The notes: generated from the letters alone by a model not told the origin. A DNA stretch of 64,000 bases from Arthrobacter sp. B0490 (GCF_002929355.1 NZ_PJIR01000002.1:372001-436000); one strand, 5' to 3'. Positions 45,009 through 54,234 are shown, counted from the first letter of the stretch. Translations and numbers: made by a program.

Positions 45009-47045
45009 TTACTGAGTGGTACGGATGAGCTTTCGGACGGTGACGGAGCGGGGAGCCAGCTTCGACTCCTCGCCGGTCAGGGTGTCGCCGTTGACGCCGG
45101 TGATGTCCACGGGCGCGTCAGTGCGGTTGATGAGGAAGACGTAGTCGGCGTCGTCATCGGTGCGGATGATCTGCTCGACGGCGCCGCGAAGCTCAGCGGG
45201 CAGCTCACTGGTGATCCCTGCGCGTTCGGCGAGGTTCACGAGGACCGGGGTGATGCCCTCCGCGCCCAGTCGCGCGCCCACGTAGGCGGCGCTGCCGGCC
45301 CCGACAGTGCGTCGCGTGACGGCAACGTCACCGGCGTGCTCGCCCGTGGTGTAGCGGATGAGGACCTCGACTCCGTCGGCGCGGGGCTGCACGCGGTCCG
45401 CCCAGAACGTGGCGGCGGTGCCGTTGTCGAGCTGCACGGTCTCGCCGTCGAGCAGCGGGCCGAACTCGTCGATGCGCACACCGAGCAGATCGGCGAGGGC
45501 GCCGGGGTAGCCGCCGAGCCAGATGTGGTCGTTCTCGTCGGTGATGCCGCTGAAGTAGCTTGCGACCAGGTGTCCGCCGCCGCCCACGTACTCCTCGAGG
45601 CGCGTCTTCAGCCCCGCGGGGACGGTGTGCAGGATGGGCGCGACGACGAGCCCGTAGCCGGTGAGGTCGGTGGCGGTGGGGACGACGTCGGCGCGGATGC
45701 CGAGGGCGAGGAACGCCGAGTACCAGTCCAGGGCCTCCTGCTTGTAGCGCAGGCGGTCGGACGGGTGGGAGTCCTGCTCGGACGCCCACCACGAGTCCCA
45801 GTCGAAGAGGATCGCGGCCGGTGCGGCGCTGCGGTGGGATCCGACGACGGCGGACAGTTCGCCGAGCTCACGGCCGAGGTCCACGACGTCGCGGAAGATC
45901 GGGCTGTCCTCGCCGGCGTGGGGAACCATCGCAGAGTGGAACTTTTCGGCGCCGGCCTTGGACTGCCGCCACTGGAAGTAGCAGACGGCATCCGCGCCGT
46001 GGGCCACGTGGGTGAGGGAGTCGCGGCGCAGGGCGCCGGATTTCTTCGGGGTGTTCACGGGTTGCCAGTTCACGGCGCTCGTGGAGTGCTCCATGAGGAA
46101 CCAGGGCCTGCCGCCGGCGATGTTGCCGGTGAGGTTCGCTGAGAAGGAGAGCTCGTCGACGGCCTGCGGGCCGGGCACGAAGTAGTGGTCGTTGGCGACG
46201 AAGTCCACCTCGGCGGCCCAGTCGGCGTAGTCCATGCCCTTCGTCTCGCCCATGACCATGAAGTTCGTGGTGACGGGGATGTCCGGGGTGATGCGGTTGA
46301 GGATGTCGCGTTCGGCGCGCAGGTACTGCTTCAGGGCGTCCGAGGAGAACCGTTTGAAGTCGAGCTGCTGCGTGGGGTTCGGGTGCGAGGCGGCCTGGCG
46401 CGGGGGCAGGATCTGCTCGAAGCGCGTGTACCGCTGGGACCAGAAGTCGGTGCCCCAGGCGTCATTGAGGGCGTCGATGCTGCCGTAGCGGTCGGTAAGC
46501 CACGTGCGGAAGGCGCCGGCGGCGTCGTCGGAGTAGTCGTAGATGTTATGGCAGCCGAGTTCGTTGGAGATGTGCCAGGCGCAGACGGCAGGGTGGTCCC
46601 CGTAGCGTTCGGCCATCGCGGTGACGAGTGTCAGGGCGTGCTCGCGGAAGACGGGGCTGGTGGGGCGCCAGTGTTGGCGGGCGCCGGGCCAGAGGGTGCC
46701 GCCGTCGGCCGTGACGGGCAGGATCTCGGGGTGCTCGGTGGCGAGCCACGGGGGCGGGGAGGCGGTGGCGGTGGCGAGGTCGACGGCGATGCCGTTGGCG
46801 TGCAGGAGGTCGATGATCTCATCGAGCCACGCGAAGTTCCACGTGTCACGCTCGGGCTGCAGGCGGGCCCAGGAGAAGATCGCGAGCGACACCACGTTAA
46901 CGCCGGCCTCCCGCATGAGCCGTACGTCCTCATCCCACGTCTCGCGCGGCCACTGCTCCGGGTTGTAGTCGGCGCCGAAGGCCATCCGCTTACGATCGGG
47001 GTCGGTGGGCCAGCGCAACCAGCGGTGGGTGGTGGGTGTTGACAC
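45009..47045 (-). CDS. GH42 beta-galactosidase (cytoplasmic), galactan cluster copy
   Basis: A 678-residue glycosidase with the acid/base Glu in WHISNELGCHNIYD and the nucleophile in FLMEHSTSAVNWQP. The N-terminal RMAFGADYNPEQWP is typical of actinobacterial GH42. It lacks a signal peptide, so it hydrolyses imported galacto-oligosaccharides produced by the secreted GH30 enzyme. The binding-protein gene of the same cluster ends its transcript upstream with a terminator-like stem at 47161-47198, which would lower expression of this gene relative to the transporter. Confidence 0.94.
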   Translation of the reverse strand: MSTPTTHRWLRWPTDPDRKRMAFGADYNPEQWPRETWDEDVRLMREAGVNVVSLAIFSWARLQPERDTWNFAWLDEIIDLLHANGIAVDLATATASPPPWLATEHPEILPVTADGGTLWPGARQHWRPTSPVFREHALTLVTAMAERYGDHPAVCAWHISNELGCHNIYDYSDDAAGAFRTWLTDRYGSIDALNDAWGTDFWSQRYTRFEQILPPRQAASHPNPTQQLDFKRFSSDALKQYLRAERDILNRITPDIPVTTNFMVMGETKGMDYADWAAEVDFVANDHYFVPGPQAVDELSFSANLTGNIAGGRPWFLMEHSTSAVNWQPVNTPKKSGALRRDSLTHVAHGADAVCYFQWRQSKAGAEKFHSAMVPHAGEDSPIFRDVVDLGRELGELSAVVGSHRSAAPAAILFDWDSWWASEQDSHPSDRLRYKQEALDWYSAFLALGIRADVVPTATDLTGYGLVVAPILHTVPAGLKTRLEEYVGGGGHLVASYFSGITDENDHIWLGGYPGALADLLGVRIDEFGPLLDGETVQLDNGTAATFWADRVQPRADGVEVLIRYTTGEHAGDVAVTRRTVGAGSAAYVGARLGAEGITPVLVNLAERAGITSELPAELRGAVEQIIRTDDDADYVFLINRTDAPVDITGVNGDTLTGEESKLAPRSVTVRKLIRTTQ

Positions 47046-47160
47046 GGTACAGCTCCTTGGGGTGTTGCCTGAGGCTTTTGCGGCGCACGCATGTTGCTCC
47101 CCGCCGTCGTCGTTCCCTGGACGGACGGGGCGAGGATGGCGGGTCCAGCGGGAGGTGGAA

Positions 47161-47198
47161 CGGGCCGGGCGGGTGCGCGCGAGCTCCCGCCCGGCCCG
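47161..47198 (-). terminator. Strong stem-loop between the binding-protein gene and GH42
   Basis: CGGGCCGGGCGGG (47161-47173) pairs with CCCGCCCGGCCCG (47186-47198) around a 12-base loop. It may reduce read-through from the ABC genes to the glycosidase genes or protect the upstream mRNA end. Confidence 0.7.
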
Positions 47199-47220
47199 GG
47201 TCTGGTGATGAAGCCGGGGT

Positions 47221-48573
47221 CTACTCGGAAACGGTGAAGCCCTGTTCGGTGCCGTACTTGACGCTAGCGTCCTGCCAAGCCTTCAGGCCGTCCTTGAGCG
47301 GGGTGTCCGAGACGTAGGCCTGGCCGGCGGTGTCGTTGAACACGCTGTTCGCGTAGACCTGGAAGGGCAGGTAGGACCACCCGTCGGGGACGTTCTGCGC
47401 GGACTCGGCGAAGATCTCGTTGGCCTTCTGGCCGCCGAAGTACTCGAACTCGGAGTTGAGGAACTCCTCCGACTTGAGGGCCGCCGATGTCGCGGGGAAG
47501 GCGCCGCCGTCGATCCGGGTCTGCACGCCGTCGCCCACGTTGGCGTAGTCGAGGAAGGCGTACGCGAGGGCGCCCTGCTCGCTCGCTGTGGGGATGGTCA
47601 GCGAGCTGCCGCCGTTCTCGGCGCTAGCCGTGCCGCCCTCTTCCCACTGGGGGAGCGGGGCTGCACGCCACTTGCCGGCGGAGGCGGGGACGCCGGAGGT
47701 GAAGTTGCCGGGCATCCAGGCGCCGGTGGCGAGGGTGGCGATGGTGCCGGTGCCAAGGCCCTGGTACCACTCGTCGCTCCAGGAGCTGATGGGGGCCAGG
47801 AGGTCCTCGTCGAGGAGCTGCTGCCACGTCTCGGCGAATTTCGTGGAGCCCTCGTCGGAGAAGTTGACCTTCACGTCGGTGCCGTTCACCGTGTAGGGCT
47901 TGCCGCCTGCCTGCCAGATGAGGCTGGTCGCGAAACCGGCATCACCTGTGTCATTGGCGATGTACACATTGGGGTCGGCCTCGTGCAGCGTGCGCGCGGC
48001 CTCGACGTACTCGTCCCAGGTGGTGGGGACCTCGACGCCGTACTTCTCGAAGACCTCGGTGTTGTAGAACAGCGCCATGGGCCCGGAGTCCATGGGCAGG
48101 CCGTAGATACCGTCGCCCGCCTGGACAGAGCTCCACGGGCCGGGGCTGAAGGTGTCGGAGAGGTCGCTGGCGCCGTAGCCGGTGAGGTCCTTCACGGATT
48201 CGGCGAGGGCGAACTGGGGGAGGGCGTAGTACTCGATCTGCGCGACGTCGGGCACACCCGACCCGGCGGCGATGGCGTTCTGCAAAGCGGTGTACTGGTC
48301 GTTGCCGGTGCCGGCGTTCACGAGGTCGATGTCGACGTTAGGGTGTTCGGCCTCGAAGTCCTCGACGACCTTCTCCAGGGTCGGCTCCCAGGCCCAGACG
48401 GTGAGGTCGCCGCCGGCCTCGAGGGCTGCCTGGACGTCGTCGGCGCTGACCTCTTCGGGCGCCGCGCCGCCGGCGTCGTTCCCGCCTCCTCCGCCGCAGG
48501 CGGTGAGGGAGAGGGCTGCCGCGAGGGCGAGTGCCGAACCGCGCAGCACTGCTGGGGAGATTCTGCTCTTCAT
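47221..48573 (-). CDS. CUT1-type oligosaccharide-binding lipoprotein
   Basis: A 450-residue solute-binding lipoprotein with a lipobox in LSLTACGGGGGN and the MalE-like (SBP_bac_1) fold (LTVWAWEPTLEKVVEDFE). ATG 48573 follows AAGGA with good spacing; an ATG 15 bases upstream is less likely. It is the binding component for the two permeases that precede it in the transcript. Its probable ligands are galacto-oligosaccharides from the GH30 enzyme. The ATPase of this system is not in the cluster, so a shared MsiK-type ATPase is expected. Confidence 0.93.
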   Translation of the reverse strand: MKSRISPAVLRGSALALAAALSLTACGGGGGNDAGGAAPEEVSADDVQAALEAGGDLTVWAWEPTLEKVVEDFEAEHPNVDIDLVNAGTGNDQYTALQNAIAAGSGVPDVAQIEYYALPQFALAESVKDLTGYGASDLSDTFSPGPWSSVQAGDGIYGLPMDSGPMALFYNTEVFEKYGVEVPTTWDEYVEAARTLHEADPNVYIANDTGDAGFATSLIWQAGGKPYTVNGTDVKVNFSDEGSTKFAETWQQLLDEDLLAPISSWSDEWYQGLGTGTIATLATGAWMPGNFTSGVPASAGKWRAAPLPQWEEGGTASAENGGSSLTIPTASEQGALAYAFLDYANVGDGVQTRIDGGAFPATSAALKSEEFLNSEFEYFGGQKANEIFAESAQNVPDGWSYLPFQVYANSVFNDTAGQAYVSDTPLKDGLKAWQDASVKYGTEQGFTVSE

Positions 48574-48625
48574 GGGGTTCCTTTTCACTTCATCGTTTTT
48601 CGGAAGGGGGTTCTTGGGAGGGGTC

Positions 48626-49558
48626 TTACTCTTTGACGGCGCCGGCGCTGAGGCCGGACTGCCAGTAGCGCTGCAGCAGCAGGAACGCTGCGATCAGCGG
48701 GAGGATGGTGAGGAGCGAGCCGGTGATGACGAGGTTGAAGATCGCCTCGCCGCCGGCCGTCGAGGCCTGCGCGTTCCAGGCGTTGAGGCCCAGGGTGAGC
48801 GGGTACCAGGTCGGGTCCTTGAGCATGATCAGCGGCAGGAAGTAGTTGTTCCAGGTGGCCACCATGGTGAACAGCAGCACCGTGACGATGCCTGGGCCCA
48901 GCAGCGGCAGGCAGATCTGGAAGAACGTGCGGAATTCGCCGGCGCCGTCCATGCGGGCCGATTCCAGCAGTTCGGTGGGGATGGCCTCGGAGGCGAACGT
49001 CCACATCAGGTAGAGGCCGAACGGGGAGATGAGGGACGGGATGATCACCGACCACGGGGTGTTGGTGAGGCCCATCTCGCTGAACATGAGGAAGGTGGGG
49101 ACTGCCAGGGCGGTGCCGGGCACGGCCACCGCGCCGATGACGACGGCGAACACGGCCTTCTTGCCGGGGAAGTGGAACTTCGCCAGCGCGTAGCCGCCGA
49201 GGACGGCGAGGAATGTGGCGCCTCCGGCGCCCACCACCACATAGAGCACGGTGTTGAGGAACCAGCGGCCGAAGATGCCGTCGTCGTAGGCGAGGGTGTC
49301 GCCGATGTTCGTGAAGAGGGCGAAGTCACCGCTGAACCAGAGGCCGAACGAGGTGAAGAGGTCCGCCTGGGTCTTGGACGAATTGATGAACAGCCAGACG
49401 AGCGGGATGAGGCTGTAGATCAGGATGACGCCAGTGAGGACGGTCAGCAGGAGACTGCGCCTCGGGTTGTCGACACCGCGGCGGGTGCTCTTCATGCGCA
49501 CATACGCGGGCTTCGGCTTCTGCTTCTCGGCGCGGGTGGGTTCGACGGCGATGCTCAT
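48626..49558 (-). CDS. CUT1 sugar ABC transporter permease (MalG-like)
   Basis: A 310-residue permease with six predicted helices and an EAA loop in ESARMDGAGEFRTFFQICLPLLGPG. ATG 49558 was chosen because the gene before it ends at 49561 and the basic N-terminus (EKQKPKPAYVRMKSTRRG) begins here. It pairs with the MalF-like permease. Confidence 0.94.
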   Translation of the reverse strand: MSIAVEPTRAEKQKPKPAYVRMKSTRRGVDNPRRSLLLTVLTGVILIYSLIPLVWLFINSSKTQADLFTSFGLWFSGDFALFTNIGDTLAYDDGIFGRWFLNTVLYVVVGAGGATFLAVLGGYALAKFHFPGKKAVFAVVIGAVAVPGTALAVPTFLMFSEMGLTNTPWSVIIPSLISPFGLYLMWTFASEAIPTELLESARMDGAGEFRTFFQICLPLLGPGIVTVLLFTMVATWNNYFLPLIMLKDPTWYPLTLGLNAWNAQASTAGGEAIFNLVITGSLLTILPLIAAFLLLQRYWQSGLSAGAVKE

Positions 49559-49560
49559 GG

Positions 49561-50499
49561 TCAGCTCTCCTTCCGCATGCCGCGCAGCTGCACTGCGTAG
49601 GCGATGACCATCGTGATGACGCCCATGATGATGGCCACGGTGGCGGAGTAGTTGTACTGCTGGCCGGAGAAGCTCAGCGAGTAGGCGTAGAGGTTCGGGG
49701 TGAAGTACGTGGAAATCGAGTTCGGCGCGAGGCTCTGCAGGATGGCGGGCTCGTTGAAGAGCTGGAAGCTGCCGATCACGGAGAAGATGCCGGCCACCAC
49801 CATCGCCCCGCGGATGGCGGGGAGCTTGATGGCGGTGACGAGGCGGAACTGGCTGGCACCGTCGATCTCCGCGGCCTCGTAGAGGGACTTCGGGATCACG
49901 CTGAGCGCGGAGTAGAAGATCAGCATGTTGTAGCCGATGAACTCCCACGTGACGATGTTGCCGATCGAGGCGAGGATCAGCTCGGGAGAGAGCGGGTTCG
50001 GCAGGCTGATGCCGAGGGCGCTGTTGATGTTGCCCACCAGGCCGAAACGCGTCCCGTACATGAAGCCCCACATGAGGCTGGCGACAACGGCGGGCACCGC
50101 GTAGGGCAGGAAGATCGAGATGCGGAAGAAGGACTTCCCGTAGAGCCTGCCGCTGTCCAGGGCGAGGGCCACCAGCAGGGCGATCAGCAGCATCACCGGG
50201 ACCTGCACCGCGAGGAAGAGGACCACTCGGATCAGGGAGGACCAGAACTGGGAGTCCTGCAGCACCTGGCTGTAGTTCTCGAGGCCCACGAAGCCGTTGC
50301 CGCCCACGAGCTGGTTGCGGAAGAAGCTGAGCCAGATGGAGTAGGCGATCGGGGCCAGGAAGACAACCGCGAAGACCGCCATGAAGGGGCCGATGAACAG
50401 CCAGCCGGACCAGGAGGACTTCTGGGTGCGCTTCTGCGCCCGCTTCGCGGGCCTGGGCTGCGTGCCGAGCGTGGCCGGTGGGGGTGACGCCGTCGTCAT
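49561..50499 (-). CDS. CUT1 sugar ABC transporter permease (MalF-like)
   Basis: A 312-residue permease with an EAA loop in EAAEIDGASQFRLVTAIKLPAI and about six helices. It is the first gene of the operon, transcribed away from the LacI gene, with two palindromic operators in the 93-bp intergenic region. Confidence 0.94.
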   Translation of the reverse strand: MTTASPPPATLGTQPRPAKRAQKRTQKSSWSGWLFIGPFMAVFAVVFLAPIAYSIWLSFFRNQLVGGNGFVGLENYSQVLQDSQFWSSLIRVVLFLAVQVPVMLLIALLVALALDSGRLYGKSFFRISIFLPYAVPAVVASLMWGFMYGTRFGLVGNINSALGISLPNPLSPELILASIGNIVTWEFIGYNMLIFYSALSVIPKSLYEAAEIDGASQFRLVTAIKLPAIRGAMVVAGIFSVIGSFQLFNEPAILQSLAPNSISTYFTPNLYAYSLSFSGQQYNYSATVAIIMGVITMVIAYAVQLRGMRKES

Positions 50500-50524
50500 G
50501 GGTGAATCCTTCTGCCTCTCGGTG

Positions 50525-50574
50525 ATGTTTGCGTAAACATAACAGGGCGGTGAGCTGGATGTTTACGTAAACAT
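50525..50574. promoter_or_regulatory. Two LacI-family operators in the divergent promoter region
   Basis: ATGTTTGCGTAAACAT (50525-50540) and the perfect palindrome ATGTTTACGTAAACAT (50559-50574) start 34 bp apart. Their GTTTACGTAAAC core is a classical GalR/LacI operator. They serve both the ABC operon and the LacI gene, which implies autoregulation. Confidence 0.85.
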
Positions 50575-50592
50575 TATTGTTACGATAGTCAC

Positions 50593-51624
50593 ATGTCATC
50601 CATGTCGCGTCAACACCTCGTCCGTGAGGACCGGCGCGTCTCCATGTCCGACGTCGCCCGCCTGGCCGGCGTCTCGGCCCAGACGGTGTCCCGCGTCTCC
50701 AACGGCAACCCCGGGGTCATCGAGTCGACGCGACAGCAAGTCATCGAGGCGATGGACGAGCTGGGCTACCGCCCCAACAGTGCGGCACGCGCCCTGAAGC
50801 GGGGGAGTTTCCGCACGCTCGGCGTCATCCTCTTCACGCTCTCCACCACCGGCAACGTCCGCACGCTGGAGGCCATTGCGGCCCGGGCCGCGGAGGAGGA
50901 CTACGCCATCACGCTGATTCCCGTCTCCGCGCCGACGCAGGCGGGAGTGCGGGGGGCGTTCTCGCGGCTGAACGAGCTGGCGGTGGACGCCATCATCGTG
51001 ATCATGGAGGTCCACCTGCTCGACGCCGCCACGGTGTCCTTGCCGCCGGGCGTGCATGCCGTGGTGGTGGACTCCGATGCAAGCGACGGCTACAGCGTCA
51101 TCGACACGGACCAGGCCGACGGCGCGCAGAAGGCCGTTGAGCACCTGCTGGACCTGGGGCATGAAACCGTATGGCACGTTGCCGGACCGTCGGCCTCGTT
51201 CGCATCGGAACGGCGTGTGAATGCATGGCGATCCACCCTTGCCGCTCGGGATTGCGTCGAGCCGCCATTGCTGCGGGGGGACTGGTCCGCGGACTCGGGC
51301 TACGTCGCTGGCCTGACCCTTGCCGAGGCGAACTGTACGGCGGTGTTCGTGGCGAACGACCAGATGGCACTGGGGGTGCTACGAGCCTTCCACGAGAAGG
51401 GCATTCGGGTGCCCCAGGACGTCTCGATCGTGGGCTTCGACGACATCCCGGACAGCACCGCGTTCAGCCCGCCCCTGACAACAGTGCACCAAGACTTCGC
51501 AGAGGTTGGCCGGCGCTGCGTGGACAAGGTGCTGAAGCAGATGCGGGAGAACTCCACCGAGCCGGGACTCGACCTCGTCCCGACGCGTCTAGTGGTGCGA
51601 GAAAGCACTGCACGATCTGCATAA
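50593..51624 (+). CDS. LacI family transcriptional regulator of the galactan cluster
   Basis: A 343-residue repressor. The helix-turn-helix SMSDVARLAGVSAQTVSRVSN is followed by the hinge helix region (NSAARALKRG) and a ligand-binding domain. It is divergent from the CUT1 transporter and glycosidase genes with two operators between them, so it probably represses them until galactose or a galacto-oligosaccharide is present. Confidence 0.94.
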   Translation: MSSMSRQHLVREDRRVSMSDVARLAGVSAQTVSRVSNGNPGVIESTRQQVIEAMDELGYRPNSAARALKRGSFRTLGVILFTLSTTGNVRTLEAIAARAAEEDYAITLIPVSAPTQAGVRGAFSRLNELAVDAIIVIMEVHLLDAATVSLPPGVHAVVVDSDASDGYSVIDTDQADGAQKAVEHLLDLGHETVWHVAGPSASFASERRVNAWRSTLAARDCVEPPLLRGDWSADSGYVAGLTLAEANCTAVFVANDQMALGVLRAFHEKGIRVPQDVSIVGFDDIPDSTAFSPPLTTVHQDFAEVGRRCVDKVLKQMRENSTEPGLDLVPTRLVVRESTARSA

Positions 51625-51708
51625 CGAACAGGGCTTCGGAAGGAGCGCATGCCACGCATACGGAGCATTGTTGTTGTCAGCATAGTTGCCTAGTTCTTAA
51701 AAGGCGCG

Positions 51709-51737
51709 ATCGCCGATAACCTCGCGTTATGTGCAGG
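51709..51737 (+). other. dif-like site S4
   Basis: Left arm ATCGCCGATAA, 7-bp spacer CCTCGCG, right arm TTATGTGCAGG. Spacer and arms are nearly the same as the site at 26496 (CCTCGTG and TTATGTTGACG). It lies 85 bp after the LacI gene stop. Nothing else was recognised in 51625-51885. Confidence 0.5.
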
Positions 51738-51885
51738 GCCGCACCAAGAGGGGGTGGCGCTCGGTTAGGGACGGTCACAATCACTCTGGGGGTGATCAAT
51801 TTAGGTGACGAAGAACGATTCGATTGGATTACCGCAATGCAGGATCTCTGACCCTGCACGCCGAAAATCATGGTGTGGTGATTGG

Positions 51886-52092
51886 CTACACGTCCCGGAG
51901 AGAGGTTTCGAGGTGTTTGATGCCGTCTCGGATGCGGGTTCTGGGGGTCGGCCCGGGGATGCCCAGGTATGCGCTGACCTCGAAATGGGTGGGGCCGGCG
52001 TAGTAGGCGAGTTGGATCGTCCCACGCTGCGCGGCGGACAGCGTGCTCATGCCCGCCCGGACCGCAGCGACCTCGGAGTCCGCGCGACGATG
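51886..52092 (-). pseudogene. Remnant of an ECF sigma factor (region 4)
   Basis: On the minus strand the frame reads MSTLSAAQRGTIQLAYYAG, then EVSAYLGIPG and TRIRDGIKHLETSLRDV, which is sigma-70 region 4 of SigK/SigL-like ECF factors. Region 2 and the N-terminal two thirds are missing; upstream the frame runs into unrelated sequence and the repeat at 52185. It is most likely a decayed gene end. Confidence 0.65.
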
Positions 52093-52184
52093 AGGTCGAG
52101 CGCGTCGATTTCCTGCCTCCCGAGCGATTCTCCTTCTGCCTGTGTCCCATGACACGGGGAGGCAACCGGATCCGGGGTTGTAGG

Positions 52185-52236
52185 TGGCTATCGGAGCTTG
52201 AGTGGAGACCACTTCCGCAGCCTGACTTGAGCCCAC
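52185..52236 (-). repeat. 50-bp dispersed repeat, copy 1 (minus orientation)
   Basis: On the minus strand it begins GGGCTCAAGTCAGGCT and continues to AAGCTCCGATAGCCA. The first 15 bases after the leading GG are identical in all three copies. This copy lies upstream of the sigma remnant, in the same relative position as copy 2 to the GAF-ANTAR gene. Confidence 0.75.
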
Positions 52237-52329
52237 CAACCCCGCATGACGACTCGCCAGTGGGCTAACTGCATATCGGCCTACCCCTTTTTTCGGTGGT
52301 GGGCTCCGGCTGGTGTTGTGCGGTTCCGC

Positions 52330-52387
52330 TCAGGCTACGTCTTGTAGAGACGTTCGGCGTTGTTTGATGCCGTCGCGGATGCGGGTC
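52330..52387 (-). pseudogene. Second sigma-factor C-terminal remnant
   Basis: Minus-strand ETRIRDGIKQRRTSLQDV followed by Ala and a stop closely matches the tail of the remnant at 51886 (TRIRDGIKHLETSLRDV). It begins at the stop codon of the GAF-protein gene, in a different frame. This suggests that the GAF gene was joined to the 3' end of a lost sigma gene by recombination or duplication. Confidence 0.6.
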
Positions 52388-53224
52388 TCAGGTGTTGATT
52401 TCCTGTTCGGCGCTCACGGCGAGTTCTCGCAATGTCTGTTCATCCTCGGGTGAGAAGTTCCGAGGGTTCTGGTCGATAATGCACAACGTCCCAACTGTCC
52501 ATCCGCGGAGTCCTTGCAGAGGATGACCGGCGTAGAAGCGGATGTAGGGCTCGCCCAGGACCAGGGGGTTGGCTTTGAAGCGGGGATCGGTTCGGGCGTC
52601 GTTGACGATGAGAGGTCCCGCGTTGCGGATCGTGGCGTTGCAGAACGAGATTTGCCGGGGCATGTTCTGAGACACGTTGCCCACCATGGATTTGAGGAAC
52701 TGGCGGCGGTCATCGATCAGGGCGATGGTCGCTGTACTGACCTTGAAGTGATTTTTGGCTTGACGGGTGATCCGGTCGAATCGCTCCTCGCCGGGTGTAT
52801 CCAGCAGGTGTGTGCGGGTGACAGAGTCCAGTCGTTCTGATTCCACTTCTGCCGCCGACAGCAGAAACGCGCCGGCGGCACCGAGCATCCTCCGCCCGTC
52901 ATCGTCAGGCATGAACGCTTGGCTTCCGGTGCTGTTTGGGACCTGCATGGCCGAGGAAGCATCCTTGAGGAGTTCGTTGGCTGCTGCGGCCAGCACATCA
53001 CGGTCGAACACGGGAATGTCGAAATGGCCTTTGAGGTAAGCATCTACCTCCAGCTGGGACAGGTTCCCGCCGAAACTGAAGTAACTGATCCACAATTCCC
53101 TGACAAGGAGGCCGGCTTCGATGAGCGCGGCGCGCGTAGGATCCTGATGCGCGTGTTGGTCCACAATGAACGTCCCGGTTGAATGAAGGCCGACCACGAT
53201 GGTGTCGAAACCCCGAACCACCAC
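52388..53224 (-). CDS. GAF-domain sensor protein
   Basis: A 278-residue cytoplasmic protein. The N-terminal 130 residues are of unknown type (SYFSFGGNLSQLEVDAYLKG, FDRDVLAAAANELL). The C-terminal GAF domain (DTPGEERFDRITRQAKNHFK, PRQISFCNATIRNAGPLIVN, GWTVGTLCIIDQN) is like the GAF proteins that sense small ligands or redox state and often precede phosphatase or kinase outputs. No output domain is present, and its 3' end borders a sigma-factor remnant, so it may be a truncated larger protein. It lacks a signal peptide. Confidence 0.75.
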   Translation of the reverse strand: MVVRGFDTIVVGLHSTGTFIVDQHAHQDPTRAALIEAGLLVRELWISYFSFGGNLSQLEVDAYLKGHFDIPVFDRDVLAAAANELLKDASSAMQVPNSTGSQAFMPDDDGRRMLGAAGAFLLSAAEVESERLDSVTRTHLLDTPGEERFDRITRQAKNHFKVSTATIALIDDRRQFLKSMVGNVSQNMPRQISFCNATIRNAGPLIVNDARTDPRFKANPLVLGEPYIRFYAGHPLQGLRGWTVGTLCIIDQNPRNFSPEDEQTLRELAVSAEQEINT

Positions 53225-53379
53225 GGATCAGCATGCTTGTTATTTCACGGTACTGCGCGCCATCGGAACCCACGAGGAATCCGAGAGGACGTTACTCGGG
53301 TGCACCGTCGTGCTGGGTCGTGCATGGGATGCGCTGCGGGCCCGCGGTGCTTCTGGTGTCATGGGATCAACGGTGAAAG

Positions 53380-53430
53380 GGGCTCAAGTCAGGCTGCGAA
53401 AGTGGTATTCGGTTAAGCTCCCACAATCAG
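53380..53430 (+). repeat. 50-bp dispersed repeat, copy 2
   Basis: Begins GGGCTCAAGTCAGGCT and continues to TTAAGCTCCCACAATCA. It ends 48 bp before the TTG start of the GAF-ANTAR gene, so it could be a promoter-like element. Its -35/-10 assignment is unclear. Confidence 0.75.
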
Positions 53431-53478
53431 CGCAGGAGTCTTGCTGGCGCGGTCCGTTATGGTGCGGGGAGGCGTAAA

Positions 53479-54234
53479 TTGGCCCTCATGCAGGACAACA
53501 CGTGTCCCGAGCAGCACCCTGCGCATTCCGATGCCACCGATCCGCAGGCCCTGATGCTCGAAGACCAGAACATCGAGGACTTCCTCGACCACCTAGCGGT
53601 GCTGGGGGAGCAGCTTTTCGCCAATGGGGAGTCGGTGCCGTGCGGGCTGATGTCTCGACGCGGCAACCGGCATCTGAGTGTCAAGAGCAGCTCCGAGACG
53701 GCCGCGGCCCTGAATGAGATCCATCACGACGTCGGAGAAGGGCCCTCCTTCGTCGCGATAGCCGCTAATGAGATTGTGGTCGTCGACGACGCCCGGCACG
53801 ATGCGCGATGGCCCCGGTATTTCAGTTCCTCGGCTGTCACCGGGTTCGCGTCAATGCTCAGCGTCCCGCTGAAGGTTGGAAACGAAGGAATCGCGGCGCT
53901 CAATTTTTACGCCCGACCGGCCGGGTACTTCACGAGCGAGAAGCAGCGCGTTGCTGCTGTGTTCGCGGCCCAGGCCGGCAAGGCCCTCGAGATGGCGATG
54001 CGGGTGGCCCGATATCAGGACGCTGCTTTTGACATGCGTACGGCGATGGAGGCGCGGACCACTATCGACATGGCCGTCGGCATCATCATCGGCCAGAACA
54101 GATGCACTCAGGAGGAAGCGTTCGAGATCCTTCGCCGAGCGTCGAACACCCGGAACAAAAAAATCCGCGATATCGCCCGGGGCCTGGTTGTGCACGCCAC
54201 TGGATCCACCCCGCGCACCCACTTCACCAACTGA
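53479..54234 (+). CDS. GAF and ANTAR domain protein
   Basis: A 251-residue RNA-binding regulator. The GAF domain (FANGESVPCGLMSRRGNRHL, VPLKVGNEGIAALNFYARPA) is followed by the C-terminal ANTAR domain (MRTAMEARTTIDMAVGIIIG, QNRCTQEEAFEILRRASN). ANTAR proteins bind dual-hexaloop RNA and antiterminate. The TTG start at 53479 is supported by GGGGAGG six bases upstream; an ATG nine bases downstream is less well placed. Confidence 0.87.
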   Translation: MALMQDNTCPEQHPAHSDATDPQALMLEDQNIEDFLDHLAVLGEQLFANGESVPCGLMSRRGNRHLSVKSSSETAAALNEIHHDVGEGPSFVAIAANEIVVVDDARHDARWPRYFSSSAVTGFASMLSVPLKVGNEGIAALNFYARPAGYFTSEKQRVAAVFAAQAGKALEMAMRVARYQDAAFDMRTAMEARTTIDMAVGIIIGQNRCTQEEAFEILRRASNTRNKKIRDIARGLVVHATGSTPRTHFTN

